This document shows positions 43,821-52,741 of a DNA stretch of 55,759 bases, one piece after another. This DNA comes from an uncultured Bacilli bacterium (GTDB lineage: Bacteria; Bacillota_I; Bacilli_A; RF39; UBA660), in assembly GCA_944332025.1 (NCBI GenBank), contig CALVJB010000004.1, positions 1 through 55,759 on the forward strand, in the 5' to 3' direction. Within the stretch, counting starts at the first letter, position 1. The number at the start of each line of letters is the position of its first letter. Made by a program: the position numbers and the translations under genes. Under the pieces are notes generated by a model that was not told the origin of the DNA, did not search any database, and saw only the letters and a program-made list of their open reading frames with translations.

Positions 43821-44819
43821 ATGAAAAAAATAGTTAAAGTGACAGCAAGTGCTCTTGCAATATGCTTACTTGTTACTGGTTGTGGTAATAATGCTGAACT
43901 TAAAGATAATAATACAGTTGTTAAAACTGATGAAGGAAAGATTACAGCAGATCAGTTATATGAAAGTTTAAGAGATAAGTATGGTATTAGTGTTTTAATT
44001 GATATGATTGATCATAAATTATTTGATGAGAAATATGAAACTGATGAGACTGAAGAAGAAACTATTAATGCCCAAATTGAACAAATGAAATCTCAATACA
44101 ATAATGATGATGAGGCTTTTCAAGCTGCTATAAAGCAATATTTAGGTGTTGAAGATGAAGATGAGTTAAGAGATATGTTATCACTTGAATATAAGAGGAA
44201 TTTAGCGATTGAAGATCATGTAAAGAATAGTGTTACTGATGATGAGATCCAAAAATACTATGATGATGAAGTTATCGGTGATATTAAAGTTAGACATATT
44301 TTAATTAAACCTGATACTAATGATGATATGTCTACTGAAGAAAAACAAAAAGCTGAAGATAAAGCTAAGAAAGAAGCAGAAGACTTAATTAAACAATTAG
44401 ATGATGGTGCTGACTTTGAGGAACTTGCTAAAGAATATTCTGATGATACTGGTAGTGCTAGTGATGGTGGTTTAATTGATTACTTCAATAAAGATGATAA
44501 TATGGATGAAGCTTTCTTAAATGCATCAATTGATCTTGAAGAAGGTAAATATACTGAAGAACCTGTTCAATCTAGTTTTGGTTATCATATTATCCTTAAG
44601 TTAGATCAAAAGAAGAAACCTAAACTAAATAAAGTTAAAAATGATATAATAGAGACATTAGCAGAAGAAAAGTTAAATGAAGATGCAGCACTTAGATATA
44701 ATGCTTTAATAGAGATTAGAGAAGAAGCTGGTATTAAGTTTAACGATGATAGCTTAAAGAAAGATTATGATGAGTTAATGCAACAACTATTAGATAGTGT
44801 TAATAGTACTGTTAGCTAG
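43821..44819 (+). CDS. prsA: PrsA-type foldase lipoprotein
   Basis: A 332-residue lipoprotein. Signal peptide with lipobox LVTGC (C21), a SurA-like helical N-part, a parvulin-type peptidyl-prolyl isomerase domain (about 155-255, VRHILIKP ... YSDDTGSASDGGLIDYF ... SSFGYHIILKL), and a helical tail. It helps exported proteins fold at the outer face of the membrane; the adhesin and LtaS are plausible clients. TAAGGAGG precedes ATG, and a strong promoter and terminator define a single unit. Confidence 0.94.
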   Translation: MKKIVKVTASALAICLLVTGCGNNAELKDNNTVVKTDEGKITADQLYESLRDKYGISVLIDMIDHKLFDEKYETDETEEETINAQIEQMKSQYNNDDEAFQAAIKQYLGVEDEDELRDMLSLEYKRNLAIEDHVKNSVTDDEIQKYYDDEVIGDIKVRHILIKPDTNDDMSTEEKQKAEDKAKKEAEDLIKQLDDGADFEELAKEYSDDTGSASDGGLIDYFNKDDNMDEAFLNASIDLEEGKYTEEPVQSSFGYHIILKLDQKKKPKLNKVKNDIIETLAEEKLNEDAALRYNALIEIREEAGIKFNDDSLKKDYDELMQQLLDSVNSTVS

Positions 44820-44840
44820 AAAAGGAAAATTTAATATTTA

Positions 44841-44876
44841 AGAGAAGTACCCAATATTAGTTACTTCTCTTTTTTG
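44841..44876 (+). terminator. prsA terminator
   Basis: A 9-bp stem (44841-44849 with 44862-44870) and a T run. Confidence 0.85.
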
Positions 44877-44933
44877 ACAAAATAATATATTTGCAGTATA
44901 ATATGCGACACAAGAAATGAAAGGGATGAAATA

Positions 44934-45629
44934 ATGAGAAAAGATATAACTCTAGAAACTAAGGAAAGATTAATACCTATTTATGAACAAGTAGAAAAGG
45001 ATTTTATAGAATTTCCTAATATTAAGACTACTGAAGATTTCTTTGCTTGGAGAGATAATATAAAAAAGGAAATAGAAAATAAATATGTGAAAGCTCAAAA
45101 AACATGTGATGATAAGACAAAAAAAATATTACGTAATAAAAAGGTTGAAGAAACGATTCAAGGAAATGAGTCATTAGAAATGCTTTATGCATGGACTAAA
45201 TGTGATAGAATGGTTACTGGTACTAAAGCTTTAATTCGTACTGTTAATGACAGATATGGAATTGAAGATAATGATCATGTAATTAAGGCTAGTGATGTTT
45301 TGCATAATCATCTTAAAGAAAATGGAAAAGCTAATACTGATGATTTGTTTAATCTTTTTCAAATACCAGAACTTAATTTATTAGTAAAGTATCAAAACTA
45401 TGAATTTAAACCTATAACTACGCCTTTTGAATTTGAAAGATTAATATTTAAACAAGATGAATCTCCTTGGCCTGCTCCTTTGTTTATCGCTGCTTTAAAA
45501 GCTTATGGTGTAGAAACTGAAGATTTACTTGCTATAGGAAGAAAATTTATGGTTTTAGGGAAAAATTACATAGAAGCGGTTAAAAATAATTATTCTAATA
45601 CAGAAGAGAAAAAACATACACATAAATAA
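44934..45629 (+). CDS. Uncharacterised 231-residue helical protein
   Basis: A soluble, mostly helical, charged protein starting MRKDITLETKERLIPIYEQ. No signal, membrane segment, catalytic motif or known family was seen. GAAAGGG precedes the ATG; a terminator-like hairpin follows the stop. It sits between prsA and the convergent recX and has its own transcription unit. Confidence 0.65.
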   Translation: MRKDITLETKERLIPIYEQVEKDFIEFPNIKTTEDFFAWRDNIKKEIENKYVKAQKTCDDKTKKILRNKKVEETIQGNESLEMLYAWTKCDRMVTGTKALIRTVNDRYGIEDNDHVIKASDVLHNHLKENGKANTDDLFNLFQIPELNLLVKYQNYEFKPITTPFEFERLIFKQDESPWPAPLFIAALKAYGVETEDLLAIGRKFMVLGKNYIEAVKNNYSNTEEKKHTHK

Positions 45630-45658
45630 AGGAGGTAATGAACTTATCTCCTTTATTC
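45626..45658. terminator. Bidirectional terminator
   Basis: A 9-bp stem (45626-45634 with 45648-45656) between convergent genes, with TTCTTTT after it on the plus strand. Confidence 0.65.
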
Positions 45659-46402
45659 TTTTGGTATATTAAAGCCTAAACTATACATTTTTTGTCTAAG
45701 TTTATATTCTAGTTCTTTACCAGAGTATTTTTTACTTAACTTATTATAATATTTTTCATATTCCTTTTTAGCAATATCATTATTTTCCTCTATATTAGTA
45801 GAGTTTAGTACTTCTTTTATTATATCTTTAGAAAAGCCATTATTAATTAAATCTACTTGTAATTTTTGTTTTAAAACTTTAACACTTTTATTATGATTAG
45901 ATTTTATCTTTTTAGAGATTAACTTCTCTATTTTTTCTTTTTCTAAGAAGTTCGTATACTCTTCTAAAGCTTCAGTATAATCATTAGGCTCTACTCCCTT
46001 TTTATCTAACTCTAAAGCTATTTTTTTAGGACCTTTATTAGTTGTAATAATACTATTATGAACATAACTCTTAGCATAGTTTTTATCATTAATATAGCCT
46101 TGTTTTTCTAAAGTAGTGATAGCAAAGTCTATACTTTCCTTACTATATTTCTTTTCTATTAGTTTTTTTCTTATCTCTTCTTTAGTTTTAATAGTTCTTT
46201 TTAAAGTCTTTAAAGCATCATAATAACTCTCATAGTTTTTATTATCCTTTATTATCTTATTAAGTTCATCTTCTTCAATAGTCTTTGTTATTAGTAGTTC
46301 ATATTTTAATATTATCTCTTCATAAAAGTCATAAGAGTTAAAATTATCTAAATAAATGGTATATAAACCATTAGGTCTTTTCTTAAACTTTTCTATTTTC
46401 AT
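45653..46402 (-). CDS. recX: RecA modulator RecX
   Basis: A 249-residue helical-repeat protein that restrains RecA filaments. Three-helix repeats are visible: ALKTLKRTIKTKEEIRKKLI, SIDFAITTLEKQGYINDKNYAKSYV and KGPKKIALELDKKGV. The N-terminal beta part matches the longer Bacillota form. GAGGAGG precedes ATG. It follows the radical SAM gene by 10 bp. recA itself is not in the window. Confidence 0.88.
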   Translation of the reverse strand: MKIEKFKKRPNGLYTIYLDNFNSYDFYEEIILKYELLITKTIEEDELNKIIKDNKNYESYYDALKTLKRTIKTKEEIRKKLIEKKYSKESIDFAITTLEKQGYINDKNYAKSYVHNSIITTNKGPKKIALELDKKGVEPNDYTEALEEYTNFLEKEKIEKLISKKIKSNHNKSVKVLKQKLQVDLINNGFSKDIIKEVLNSTNIEENNDIAKKEYEKYYNKLSKKYSGKELEYKLRQKMYSLGFNIPKE

Positions 46403-46412
46403 TAGTACCTCC

Positions 46413-47477
46413 TCATTTAATTACTTTATTAAAATGATATAACTGTTTACATAAAGGTCTTTTTCTAGTGCCACTATGTGCTTCTAATTCTTCTAAATTC
46501 TCATAAATATTTGGTGTCTTTATACCAATACTATTAAGTGTCTTTAAATCATATTCTTTAAAAGCTGCACACGGTAAAACTGTTCCATCATACTTTATAA
46601 CTAATTTACTTAACCCTGCTGTACATTTATGAGTATCTTCTCCTTGTAAATGGATTCCTACTCTTAAATTACCTTTGAATTTATCTTTACATCTATTAAA
46701 TATTTCAACAAATTCCTTAAATTCATTTTCTGATAAAGAAAGTAATTCTTCATTAATTTTTCCTCTTCCTTGGGGAACAAAGTTTAAAATACTTAACTCA
46801 TCAAATTCTGCTACATTTAACATTTCAATGATATCCTCTAATTCTTTATAATTAATTTTAGTAGGAATGAAATGAGCATCTGTTTTTAAGCCACTACTTT
46901 TCGCTTTTATCATTGATGTAGTTACTATATCAAATAAGTCTTTAGTCCCCATAATTTTATTATATACATCTTTGTTCCAAGCTTGAAAGTCAAAAACAAT
47001 CTTATCAAGACCACTTTCTTTTAATAGTTTACAGTCATATGATGATAAGTGGTCATATTTTTTTTCATTATATCTTAAATATATTGACATTTGTTTACTA
47101 ATTAACATCTCATATTCTTCTTTAGACATACCTTCTTTAAGATAAGATTTATACTGTTTTCTTAGATTGAACTCTAATATTTCTTTATCCTCTTCTGTCA
47201 TTTTAGTTCTTAATTTTATACCACTAGTAAATAAGATTGTTCTAATATTATTTATCTTACAATATCTAATCATCCTTAACAGGTCAGGATGTAATAGAGG
47301 TTCTCCTCCAGATAAAGATATTTCTTCTATTCCTCCTATACTCATAAAATAATCTATTACTTCTTTAAACTTTTTATAATCAATTATTCTTTTCTTATTA
47401 ATAGATGAACATGAGGAACAGAATAAACAATTATTAGGACAGGTTTCTATTATTTCAAAGCATAAATCATTTAACAT
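46413..47477 (-). CDS. Radical SAM protein with SPASM-like tail
   Basis: A 354-residue enzyme with C13, C17 and C20 (CPNNCLFC) binding the SAM-bound [4Fe-4S] cluster and GGEPLLHP for SAM. A Cys-rich end (CTAGLSKLVIKYDGTVLPCAAF and CKQL) recalls the SPASM/twitch domain for extra clusters. Such proteins mature peptides or enzymes; a substrate peptide was not recognised nearby. An odd helical insert (about 95-130) sits after SxGI. GGGGGAA precedes ATG. It precedes recX in the same unit. Confidence 0.85.
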   Translation of the reverse strand: MLNDLCFEIIETCPNNCLFCSSCSSINKKRIIDYKKFKEVIDYFMSIGGIEEISLSGGEPLLHPDLLRMIRYCKINNIRTILFTSGIKLRTKMTEEDKEILEFNLRKQYKSYLKEGMSKEEYEMLISKQMSIYLRYNEKKYDHLSSYDCKLLKESGLDKIVFDFQAWNKDVYNKIMGTKDLFDIVTTSMIKAKSSGLKTDAHFIPTKINYKELEDIIEMLNVAEFDELSILNFVPQGRGKINEELLSLSENEFKEFVEIFNRCKDKFKGNLRVGIHLQGEDTHKCTAGLSKLVIKYDGTVLPCAAFKEYDLKTLNSIGIKTPNIYENLEELEAHSGTRKRPLCKQLYHFNKVIK

Positions 47478-47532
47478 TATTAATTCCCCCTTATAGTCAT
47501 TTTAGCACATTAAGTAGTTAATTTAAATAATA

Positions 47533-47562
47533 AAACACATACCCGACTGATATGTGTTTCTT
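47533..47562 (-). terminator. rpoZ terminator
   Basis: A 9-bp stem (47533-47541 with 47551-47559), T-rich on the minus strand. Confidence 0.75.
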
Positions 47563-47563
47563 A

Positions 47564-47770
47564 TTAGTTTTCTTTTTCAACTACCTTTAATTTACCCTCT
47601 AAAATTTCTTCTAAAGCTCTACCTATATTTTTACTACATTTATATTGGTTAAGAGCTAGTTGATAGTGTTCATCTTTAGTCATCTCTTTACTACGTCTTG
47701 CAGCGATATGAACTAATTCATACTTAGAACTTACAATATTAAGTAATTTATCAATAGATGGATAATTCAC
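47564..47770 (-). CDS. rpoZ: RNA polymerase omega subunit
   Basis: A 68-residue subunit that helps fold beta-prime. Signature YPSIDKLLNIVSSKYELVHIAARRSKEM, and KNIGRALEEILEGKL near the end. The start is GTG at 47770, placed ten bases after AAGGAG; the GTG at 47779 lies against that site. The usual upstream neighbour gmk is not here, so it is alone. Confidence 0.93.
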   Translation of the reverse strand: MNYPSIDKLLNIVSSKYELVHIAARRSKEMTKDEHYQLALNQYKCSKNIGRALEEILEGKLKVVEKEN

Positions 47771-47869
47771 TTGTATCACACTCCTTATTATTATCTTATA
47801 ATTATAAAGAATATTTTACAAGTGATATGACATAATTAGACATTTTTTAACATGTAAATAAGAATATAT

Positions 47870-48817
47870 TTAAACTTCATAAACTTTATTAAAGTATTCT
47901 TTTATTATGTCTGTTTTAATCTCTTTATTTATTTCTGTATTTTTCCAAGGATCTTCTTCATGAGTAAAATCAATTAACTTGTTTGCCTCCATACTTCCGT
48001 AGCTATCAATAACTTCATTAATTACTTTCTCTAAACCATTTGATATCTTTTTAACATTGTCATCAGTTTTAATTTCATTACTATGATTTTCTTTATATTT
48101 TTGATATACTTCATTTACAACCGGTCCATATGACCATGCCATTATTTTTTCTTTAAAAGCTATTTTTTCAAAAACTTGTAAACTAATGGCTTGGACATAA
48201 TACAATAATTTTTGCAATTTTAAATTAGTTATATATTCAGGGACAATATTATATTCATTTACTAATTTATCAACTTTTTCATTATATATTTTTATAATAT
48301 TTTCTGCTACATCAATTACGTTTTCTTCTTCAAAAGATAATAGTTTTTTATCAAATGTATTTATGTCTATAAGGTCATGTCTTTTCAATGTCATTAATTC
48401 TTGTACTTTATTTAAAGTTGATTTATATAATGAGTCAGTTATGTTATTTTTGTTTTTCAAAAGTAGAAAATACATATTATTAGGATTGTTTGATAATCTC
48501 ATTATAGAATCTACTGCTTCTGTTTGTATTGCTCCTTTTTCAAAACGATGAACAGTTATCTCTCCTACTCCTATAATAGAAGCATACTCTTTTTGAGTTA
48601 AGTCGTATTTTTTTCTTATTTCTTTTATTTCAGTACTTGTTAATAAATTTTTTTGCCTTTTATAAATATTGTATAATCTATTATCATTTTCTATTTCTAT
48701 CTCTCTATTAAATATTTCTTCATCAAATTCATCTACTAAATAATACTCATCATAGGAAATGATTTTATCTTTAACTTGTACTTTAACTTTTCTAACTCTT
48801 AAATTATTATTTTTCAT
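47870..48817 (-). CDS. Panacea-domain (DUF4065) antitoxin with HTH
   Basis: A 315-residue antitoxin. An MqsA-like N-part without the zinc cysteines (about 1-60) leads to an Xre-type helix-turn-helix (62-98, EIRKKYDLTQKEYASIIGV), then the Panacea domain (about 205-305): LKLQKLLYYVQAISLQVF, IMAWSYGPVVNEVYQKY, and FTHEEDPWKNT. Panacea is a known antitoxin domain that pairs with many toxin kinds. It lies 16 bp after an MqsR-like toxin gene. The HTH probably represses the pair through the palindrome at 49190-49213. Confidence 0.88.
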   Translation of the reverse strand: MKNNNLRVRKVKVQVKDKIISYDEYYLVDEFDEEIFNREIEIENDNRLYNIYKRQKNLLTSTEIKEIRKKYDLTQKEYASIIGVGEITVHRFEKGAIQTEAVDSIMRLSNNPNNMYFLLLKNKNNITDSLYKSTLNKVQELMTLKRHDLIDINTFDKKLLSFEEENVIDVAENIIKIYNEKVDKLVNEYNIVPEYITNLKLQKLLYYVQAISLQVFEKIAFKEKIMAWSYGPVVNEVYQKYKENHSNEIKTDDNVKKISNGLEKVINEVIDSYGSMEANKLIDFTHEEDPWKNTEINKEIKTDIIKEYFNKVYEV

Positions 48818-48833
48818 GGTAATTCCCTCCCAA

Positions 48834-49154
48834 TCAATATTCTACTTCATGACAAGATAATATTTTTATCCTATCATAAGTAACTTTACTATCTTTTTTT
48901 ATTTTAACATAGAGAGTTACTCCTGTAATTATCTCTTTCATAAAAATATATACTTTTTCATTAGGCATATCTCTATCTATTTCTGGTCCACTTACTAAAT
49001 CTTCTTCAGTAATAGATTTTAAAAAGTCTTCAATATCATACAAGGTTAGTCCATATTTTCTTCTAGAGTTTCTATTTTTAGCAGTAGGAACAAAATCATA
49101 ATCTTTATTAGTAACTGACTTATGTAATAAAATTATTATTGCTGTAACATCCAA
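48834..49154 (-). CDS. MqsR-like toxin
   Basis: A 106-residue basic protein whose order of elements follows MqsR ribonucleases: KYGLTLYDIEDFLKSITEEDL, then KVYIFMKEIITGVTLYVKIK and a final strand ILSCHEVEY. MqsR cleaves mRNA at GCU-type sites; the catalytic residues here could not be confirmed. The start is TTG with AGGTG eight bases upstream. First gene of the pair, as in mqsRA. Confidence 0.75.
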   Translation of the reverse strand: MDVTAIIILLHKSVTNKDYDFVPTAKNRNSRRKYGLTLYDIEDFLKSITEEDLVSGPEIDRDMPNEKVYIFMKEIITGVTLYVKIKKDSKVTYDRIKILSCHEVEY

Positions 49155-49189
49155 TGTGCATCACCTGAAATTATAATAACATGATATAG

Positions 49190-49213
49190 CAAAATTATCA
49201 ATTGATAATTTTG
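49190..49213 (-). promoter_or_regulatory. 24-bp perfect palindrome: toxin-antitoxin operator
   Basis: CAAAATTATCAA and its complement form a perfect 24-bp palindrome 36 bp before the toxin start. It covers the -35 box TTGATA of the minus-strand promoter (17 bp to TATTAT). It suits binding by the antitoxin HTH dimer. Confidence 0.7.
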
Positions 49214-49228
49214 AATTCAGACATGTAA

Positions 49229-49252
49229 AAGCCAAGATGGTTATCTTGGCTT
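49229..49252 (-). terminator. Terminator of the CotD-like gene
   Basis: A perfect 10-bp stem (49229-49238 with 49243-49252), loop of 4, TTTTAC after it on the minus strand. Confidence 0.7.
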
Positions 49253-49589
49253 AACGGAAGTTACAACATGAACCTTGGTCGATATTGCAGCATACATTTT
49301 CTTCACAACAAGTATATCTAGGGCAATAAGTATGCTTGAAAATGTGATGATTAACTATTCTTGTATGGATTGGACATACATGTGGAACTTGATGAACGAA
49401 GGTTCTATTTATTTGACGTTGTTGTACTGGTTCCATAATTGGAGAGCCTGTATTCATCATTCCCATATTTTGTCCCATACCCATAGTATTACTATTCATA
49501 TTGATATCAATATTCATATCTTGGTCAACAACATTGTTATTACCATCGATAGTAGAATCCATATCAATAGCTTGATTATTAAATAACAT
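49251..49589 (-). CDS. CotD-like spore coat protein
   Basis: A 112-residue protein. An Asn/Met/Asp-rich low-complexity start is followed by HQVPHVCPIHTRIVNHHIFK (66-85), which matches the CotD-family core, and a Cys-rich end (CPRYTCCEENVCCN). Such His/Cys-rich proteins are inner-coat parts in Bacillus. Together with YjcZ-like peptides this suggests sporulation. AGAGGAGG precedes ATG. Confidence 0.8.
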   Translation of the reverse strand: MLFNNQAIDMDSTIDGNNNVVDQDMNIDINMNSNTMGMGQNMGMMNTGSPIMEPVQQRQINRTFVHQVPHVCPIHTRIVNHHIFKHTYCPRYTCCEENVCCNIDQGSCCNFR

Positions 49590-49649
49590 ACACTTTCCTC
49601 CTCTAGTATTAAGATATTCAGTTAGGAAATTTGTGTATAAATTATTTGC

Positions 49650-50957
49650 CTAAAATGGCATTTTAAAATTACCATTTTTCATTTGTTTCATCATTTTTTT
49701 CATACTTTCAAATTGGGTTAATAGTTTATTTACTTCTGATACTGATAATCCACAACCTTTAGCGATTCTTGTTTTACGTGATGCTTTAATAATAGAAGGA
49801 TTTCTTCTTTCTTCTTTAGTCATAGATAATATTATTGCTTCTATATGAGCCATCTGTTTAGGAGGGATATTTACATTAGTTAGTCCCATTTTCTTAGCAC
49901 CTGGTATTAGTTTTATGATATTTTCAAGAGGTCCTAATTTCTTTATTTGTTTTAATGTACTTAAAAAGTCTTCAAGGTCAAACTTACCTTGCTGCATCCT
50001 TTTAGCAGTCTTTTCAGCTTCCTTCTCATCAATGGCAGCTTCTGCTTGTTCAACTAAAGAAACTATATCTCCCATACCTAGAATACGGCCTGCCATACGT
50101 TCTGGGTCAAAAGAATCTAGTCCATCTAGTTTTTCACTTACACCGATGAACTTGATAGGTACATTAGTTAAATGTCTTACTGATAAGGCAACACCACCTT
50201 TAGTATCACCATCTAACTTAGTAAGTATTACTCCTGTTAGTTTTAATTTATCGTTAAAACCTGTAATAACATTAATGGCATCTTGTCCCATCATAGCATC
50301 TATTACAAGTAATGTTTCCTCAGGAGACACTGCTTCTGTAATATTTTCTAATTCATCCATTAAAGCTTCATCTATTTGAAGACGGCCTGCAGTATCGATT
50401 AGGACATAATCATAACCATTTTCTTTAGCATAATTAATAGCATTCTTACTTATTTCTACAGGATTTCCTTTTCCTTCACTATAAACTTCAATATTAAGTT
50501 CTTTACCAAGTTGTTTTAACTGATCAATGGCAGCAGGGCGATAAACATCACAAGCGACCATTAGAGGTTTCTTACTTTTTTTCTTACGTAAGTAATTTGC
50601 AAGTTTTCCTATAGTTGTAGTTTTACCACTACCTTGAAGTCCTACTAACATTAATATTGCAGGGTTTCCTGTTGTATTAAGTGGTGCAGAGTCTCCTCCT
50701 AGTAATTCAGTTAATTCATCTTTTACTATCTTAACAAATAAATCTCCTGGTTTAATACTAGTTCTAACTTCTTCTCCTAAAGCTTTTTCTTTAACATTAT
50801 TAACAAACTCTTTAACTACTTTATAATTTACATCTGCTTCTAGTAAAGCTAGACGTATTTCTTTCATCATATCGCCGATATTATCTTCAGTAATTTTACC
50901 ATAACCTTTTATCTTATGTAGAGCATTTTGTAATCTATCTCCTAAGCTTTCAAACAT
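49650..50957 (-). CDS. ffh: Signal recognition particle protein Ffh
   Basis: A 435-residue GTPase that carries ribosomes with membrane proteins to FtsY. An N domain, the G domain (GLQGSGKTTTIGKLA, DVYRPAAIDQL, DTAGRLQ, TKLDGDTKGG) and a Met-rich M domain (SMTKEERRNPSIIKASRKTRIAKGCG) are complete. The SRP RNA gene and ylxM were not found in the window. GGAAG precedes ATG; the gene has its own unit. Confidence 0.97.
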   Translation of the reverse strand: MFESLGDRLQNALHKIKGYGKITEDNIGDMMKEIRLALLEADVNYKVVKEFVNNVKEKALGEEVRTSIKPGDLFVKIVKDELTELLGGDSAPLNTTGNPAILMLVGLQGSGKTTTIGKLANYLRKKKSKKPLMVACDVYRPAAIDQLKQLGKELNIEVYSEGKGNPVEISKNAINYAKENGYDYVLIDTAGRLQIDEALMDELENITEAVSPEETLLVIDAMMGQDAINVITGFNDKLKLTGVILTKLDGDTKGGVALSVRHLTNVPIKFIGVSEKLDGLDSFDPERMAGRILGMGDIVSLVEQAEAAIDEKEAEKTAKRMQQGKFDLEDFLSTLKQIKKLGPLENIIKLIPGAKKMGLTNVNIPPKQMAHIEAIILSMTKEERRNPSIIKASRKTRIAKGCGLSVSEVNKLLTQFESMKKMMKQMKNGNFKMPF

Positions 50958-51058
50958 CTTGACACTTCCTTTTCTTCTAATATTATAACTGATAAGTATG
51001 AAAAAGTAAAAAGAAAATGATTAAATATCACTTTCTTTATTATTAAAAACTGTTTTGT

Positions 51059-51805
51059 TTAACTTTCTGGTATTTCTATATCTTTTATTTCTCCAAAATT
51101 AGAATAATTAATAGTTATAGTTGTAGTACTTGGTGTTTTATTAATATAGGTAGCATAACTAGATAAATCATAAGTAATTTTGACTACTTCATCTTCTTCA
51201 TTTGTTTCTAGAGTTATCTTATTAGGAATATCAGCGATATCTATATTTGTGTTATTAAGTAGAGAATCTATAGTATTAGTAGTTATCTCATAATTATAAG
51301 AAATATTACCTGTTTCATATTCTGTTTTAGATATTAAAGTAGACATTTCTAAAATTCTTGATATATTACTATCATCAGTAATATTATTAAAATGATATAG
51401 CTCACTTGTTACTTCATATTTATCAGTTGTCTTTATTAAATTAATATTATCATAGATAAAGTAACTAGTAAAAGTATTATTACTTATCATTACTCCTTCT
51501 GTTTTATTATCACTTTTATCTCCTGTAAAGTTTGTTATAATGCCATTAATATTTTCTTCTCTTGTAAAGTGATAATTACCAGTTTCTATTCCATCTAGTT
51601 TATATTCAGTATTAACTTTATTATCATTAGAAGTATCAATATCAGTATTACTATTATAATTTGTTCTTATTAGTGATATTAAAATAAAGAAAAAGATAAA
51701 GTAAAAGATGAAGAAAAGTACTGCTCTTCCTCTTTTACTGTTAGATAAATCTTTAATAAATTTTATATACTTATTTTCTTCCTTTTTCTTTTTTTCTTCT
51801 TTCAC
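51059..51805 (-). CDS. Membrane-anchored protein coupled to fmt
   Basis: A 248-residue protein with a strongly charged head (MKEEKKKKEENKYIKF), one membrane helix (about 29-46) and an Asn/Thr-rich extracytoplasmic beta domain. No family recognised. It starts with GTG overlapping the fmt stop (GTGA), so it is translated with fmt, but nothing suggests a link in function. Confidence 0.65.
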   Translation of the reverse strand: MKEEKKKKEENKYIKFIKDLSNSKRGRAVLFFIFYFIFFFILISLIRTNYNSNTDIDTSNDNKVNTEYKLDGIETGNYHFTREENINGIITNFTGDKSDNKTEGVMISNNTFTSYFIYDNINLIKTTDKYEVTSELYHFNNITDDSNISRILEMSTLISKTEYETGNISYNYEITTNTIDSLLNNTNIDIADIPNKITLETNEEDEVVKITYDLSSYATYINKTPSTTTITINYSNFGEIKDIEIPES

Positions 51806-52740
51806 TTTAATACTACTCCTAACAATTCTTTTTTATCTATTCCGTTTAAAAAGTCTTTTACTAAACATCTTTTCTTACCTTCTATAGCGATATCTGTTAG
51901 TATTATTTCTTTATCACCTGTAACTACTCTAATACCATCTTTTTCAAAGCCTACAATAGTTCCTGGTTCTGTCTTGGCATAATATCTATCACTTAGCCTT
52001 ACATCATATACTTTCATTCTTTTACAGTTTAAGGTTGTATAAGCACCTGGAGTAGGATTTAATGCTCTAACTTTATTATCTACTTCAGTACTAGTCTTAG
52101 TGAAATCTATCTTTTCATCTTCTTTAGTAATGTTATAACCATAAGTAACTTCAGTCTCATCTTGTTTAATAGGATTAATATTACCACTAATTATATTAGG
52201 TAGAGTTTCTAATAGTAAATCTTTACCCATTTCACTTAATCTATCATGTAATGAACCTAGAGTATCTTCTTTTGTTATAACAGTATCACTTTGACTAATA
52301 ATATCTCCTGCATCCATTTTAATGTCCATATACATAATAGTTATACCAGTCTTATCATAACCATCCATAATAGCATGATGAATAGGTGCTCCTCCTCTTA
52401 GTTTAGGTAAAAGAGAAGCATGAACATTAATACATTTATATTTAGGATAATCAAGTAACTCTTTAGGTAGTATTTGCCCATAAGCACAAGTTACTATCAT
52501 ATCTGGTTCATACTTTAATACACTATCATATTCATCTCTTATCTTTACTGGTTGTAATACGGGAATGTTATATAACGCACTAGCTTCTTTTACTGGAGAA
52601 GGTGTCAATATTTGTTTTCTTCCTACCTTTTTATCAGGTTGAGTTACTACTGCCACTACATTATAATTATCGGCAAGAGCATTAAATATTGGAACAGCAA
52701 AGTCAGGTGTACCCATAAATACTATTTTAATATCTTTCAT
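51802..52740 (-). CDS. fmt: Methionyl-tRNA formyltransferase
   Basis: A 312-residue enzyme that formylates initiator Met-tRNA. FMGTPDFAVPIF at the start, the folate-binding CINVHASLLPKLRGGAPIHHAI (with the key HxS and PxxRGxxP) and MDIKMDAGDIISQ are present. AGGAGG precedes ATG. It starts one base after the ART-like gene. The usual def or priA neighbours are not seen. Confidence 0.96.
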   Translation of the reverse strand: MKDIKIVFMGTPDFAVPIFNALADNYNVVAVVTQPDKKVGRKQILTPSPVKEASALYNIPVLQPVKIRDEYDSVLKYEPDMIVTCAYGQILPKELLDYPKYKCINVHASLLPKLRGGAPIHHAIMDGYDKTGITIMYMDIKMDAGDIISQSDTVITKEDTLGSLHDRLSEMGKDLLLETLPNIISGNINPIKQDETEVTYGYNITKEDEKIDFTKTSTEVDNKVRALNPTPGAYTTLNCKRMKVYDVRLSDRYYAKTEPGTIVGFEKDGIRVVTGDKEIILTDIAIEGKKRCLVKDFLNGIDKKELLGVVLK

Positions 52741-52741
52741 G

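Noticed and set aside
46413-47477. Radical SAM gene as part of a RiPP cluster
   Set aside because: No precursor-like peptide, leader recognition domain or exporter was found next to it.
49590-51058. SRP RNA gene near ffh
   Set aside because: No GC-rich structured stretch of about 100 bases or more is seen around ffh.
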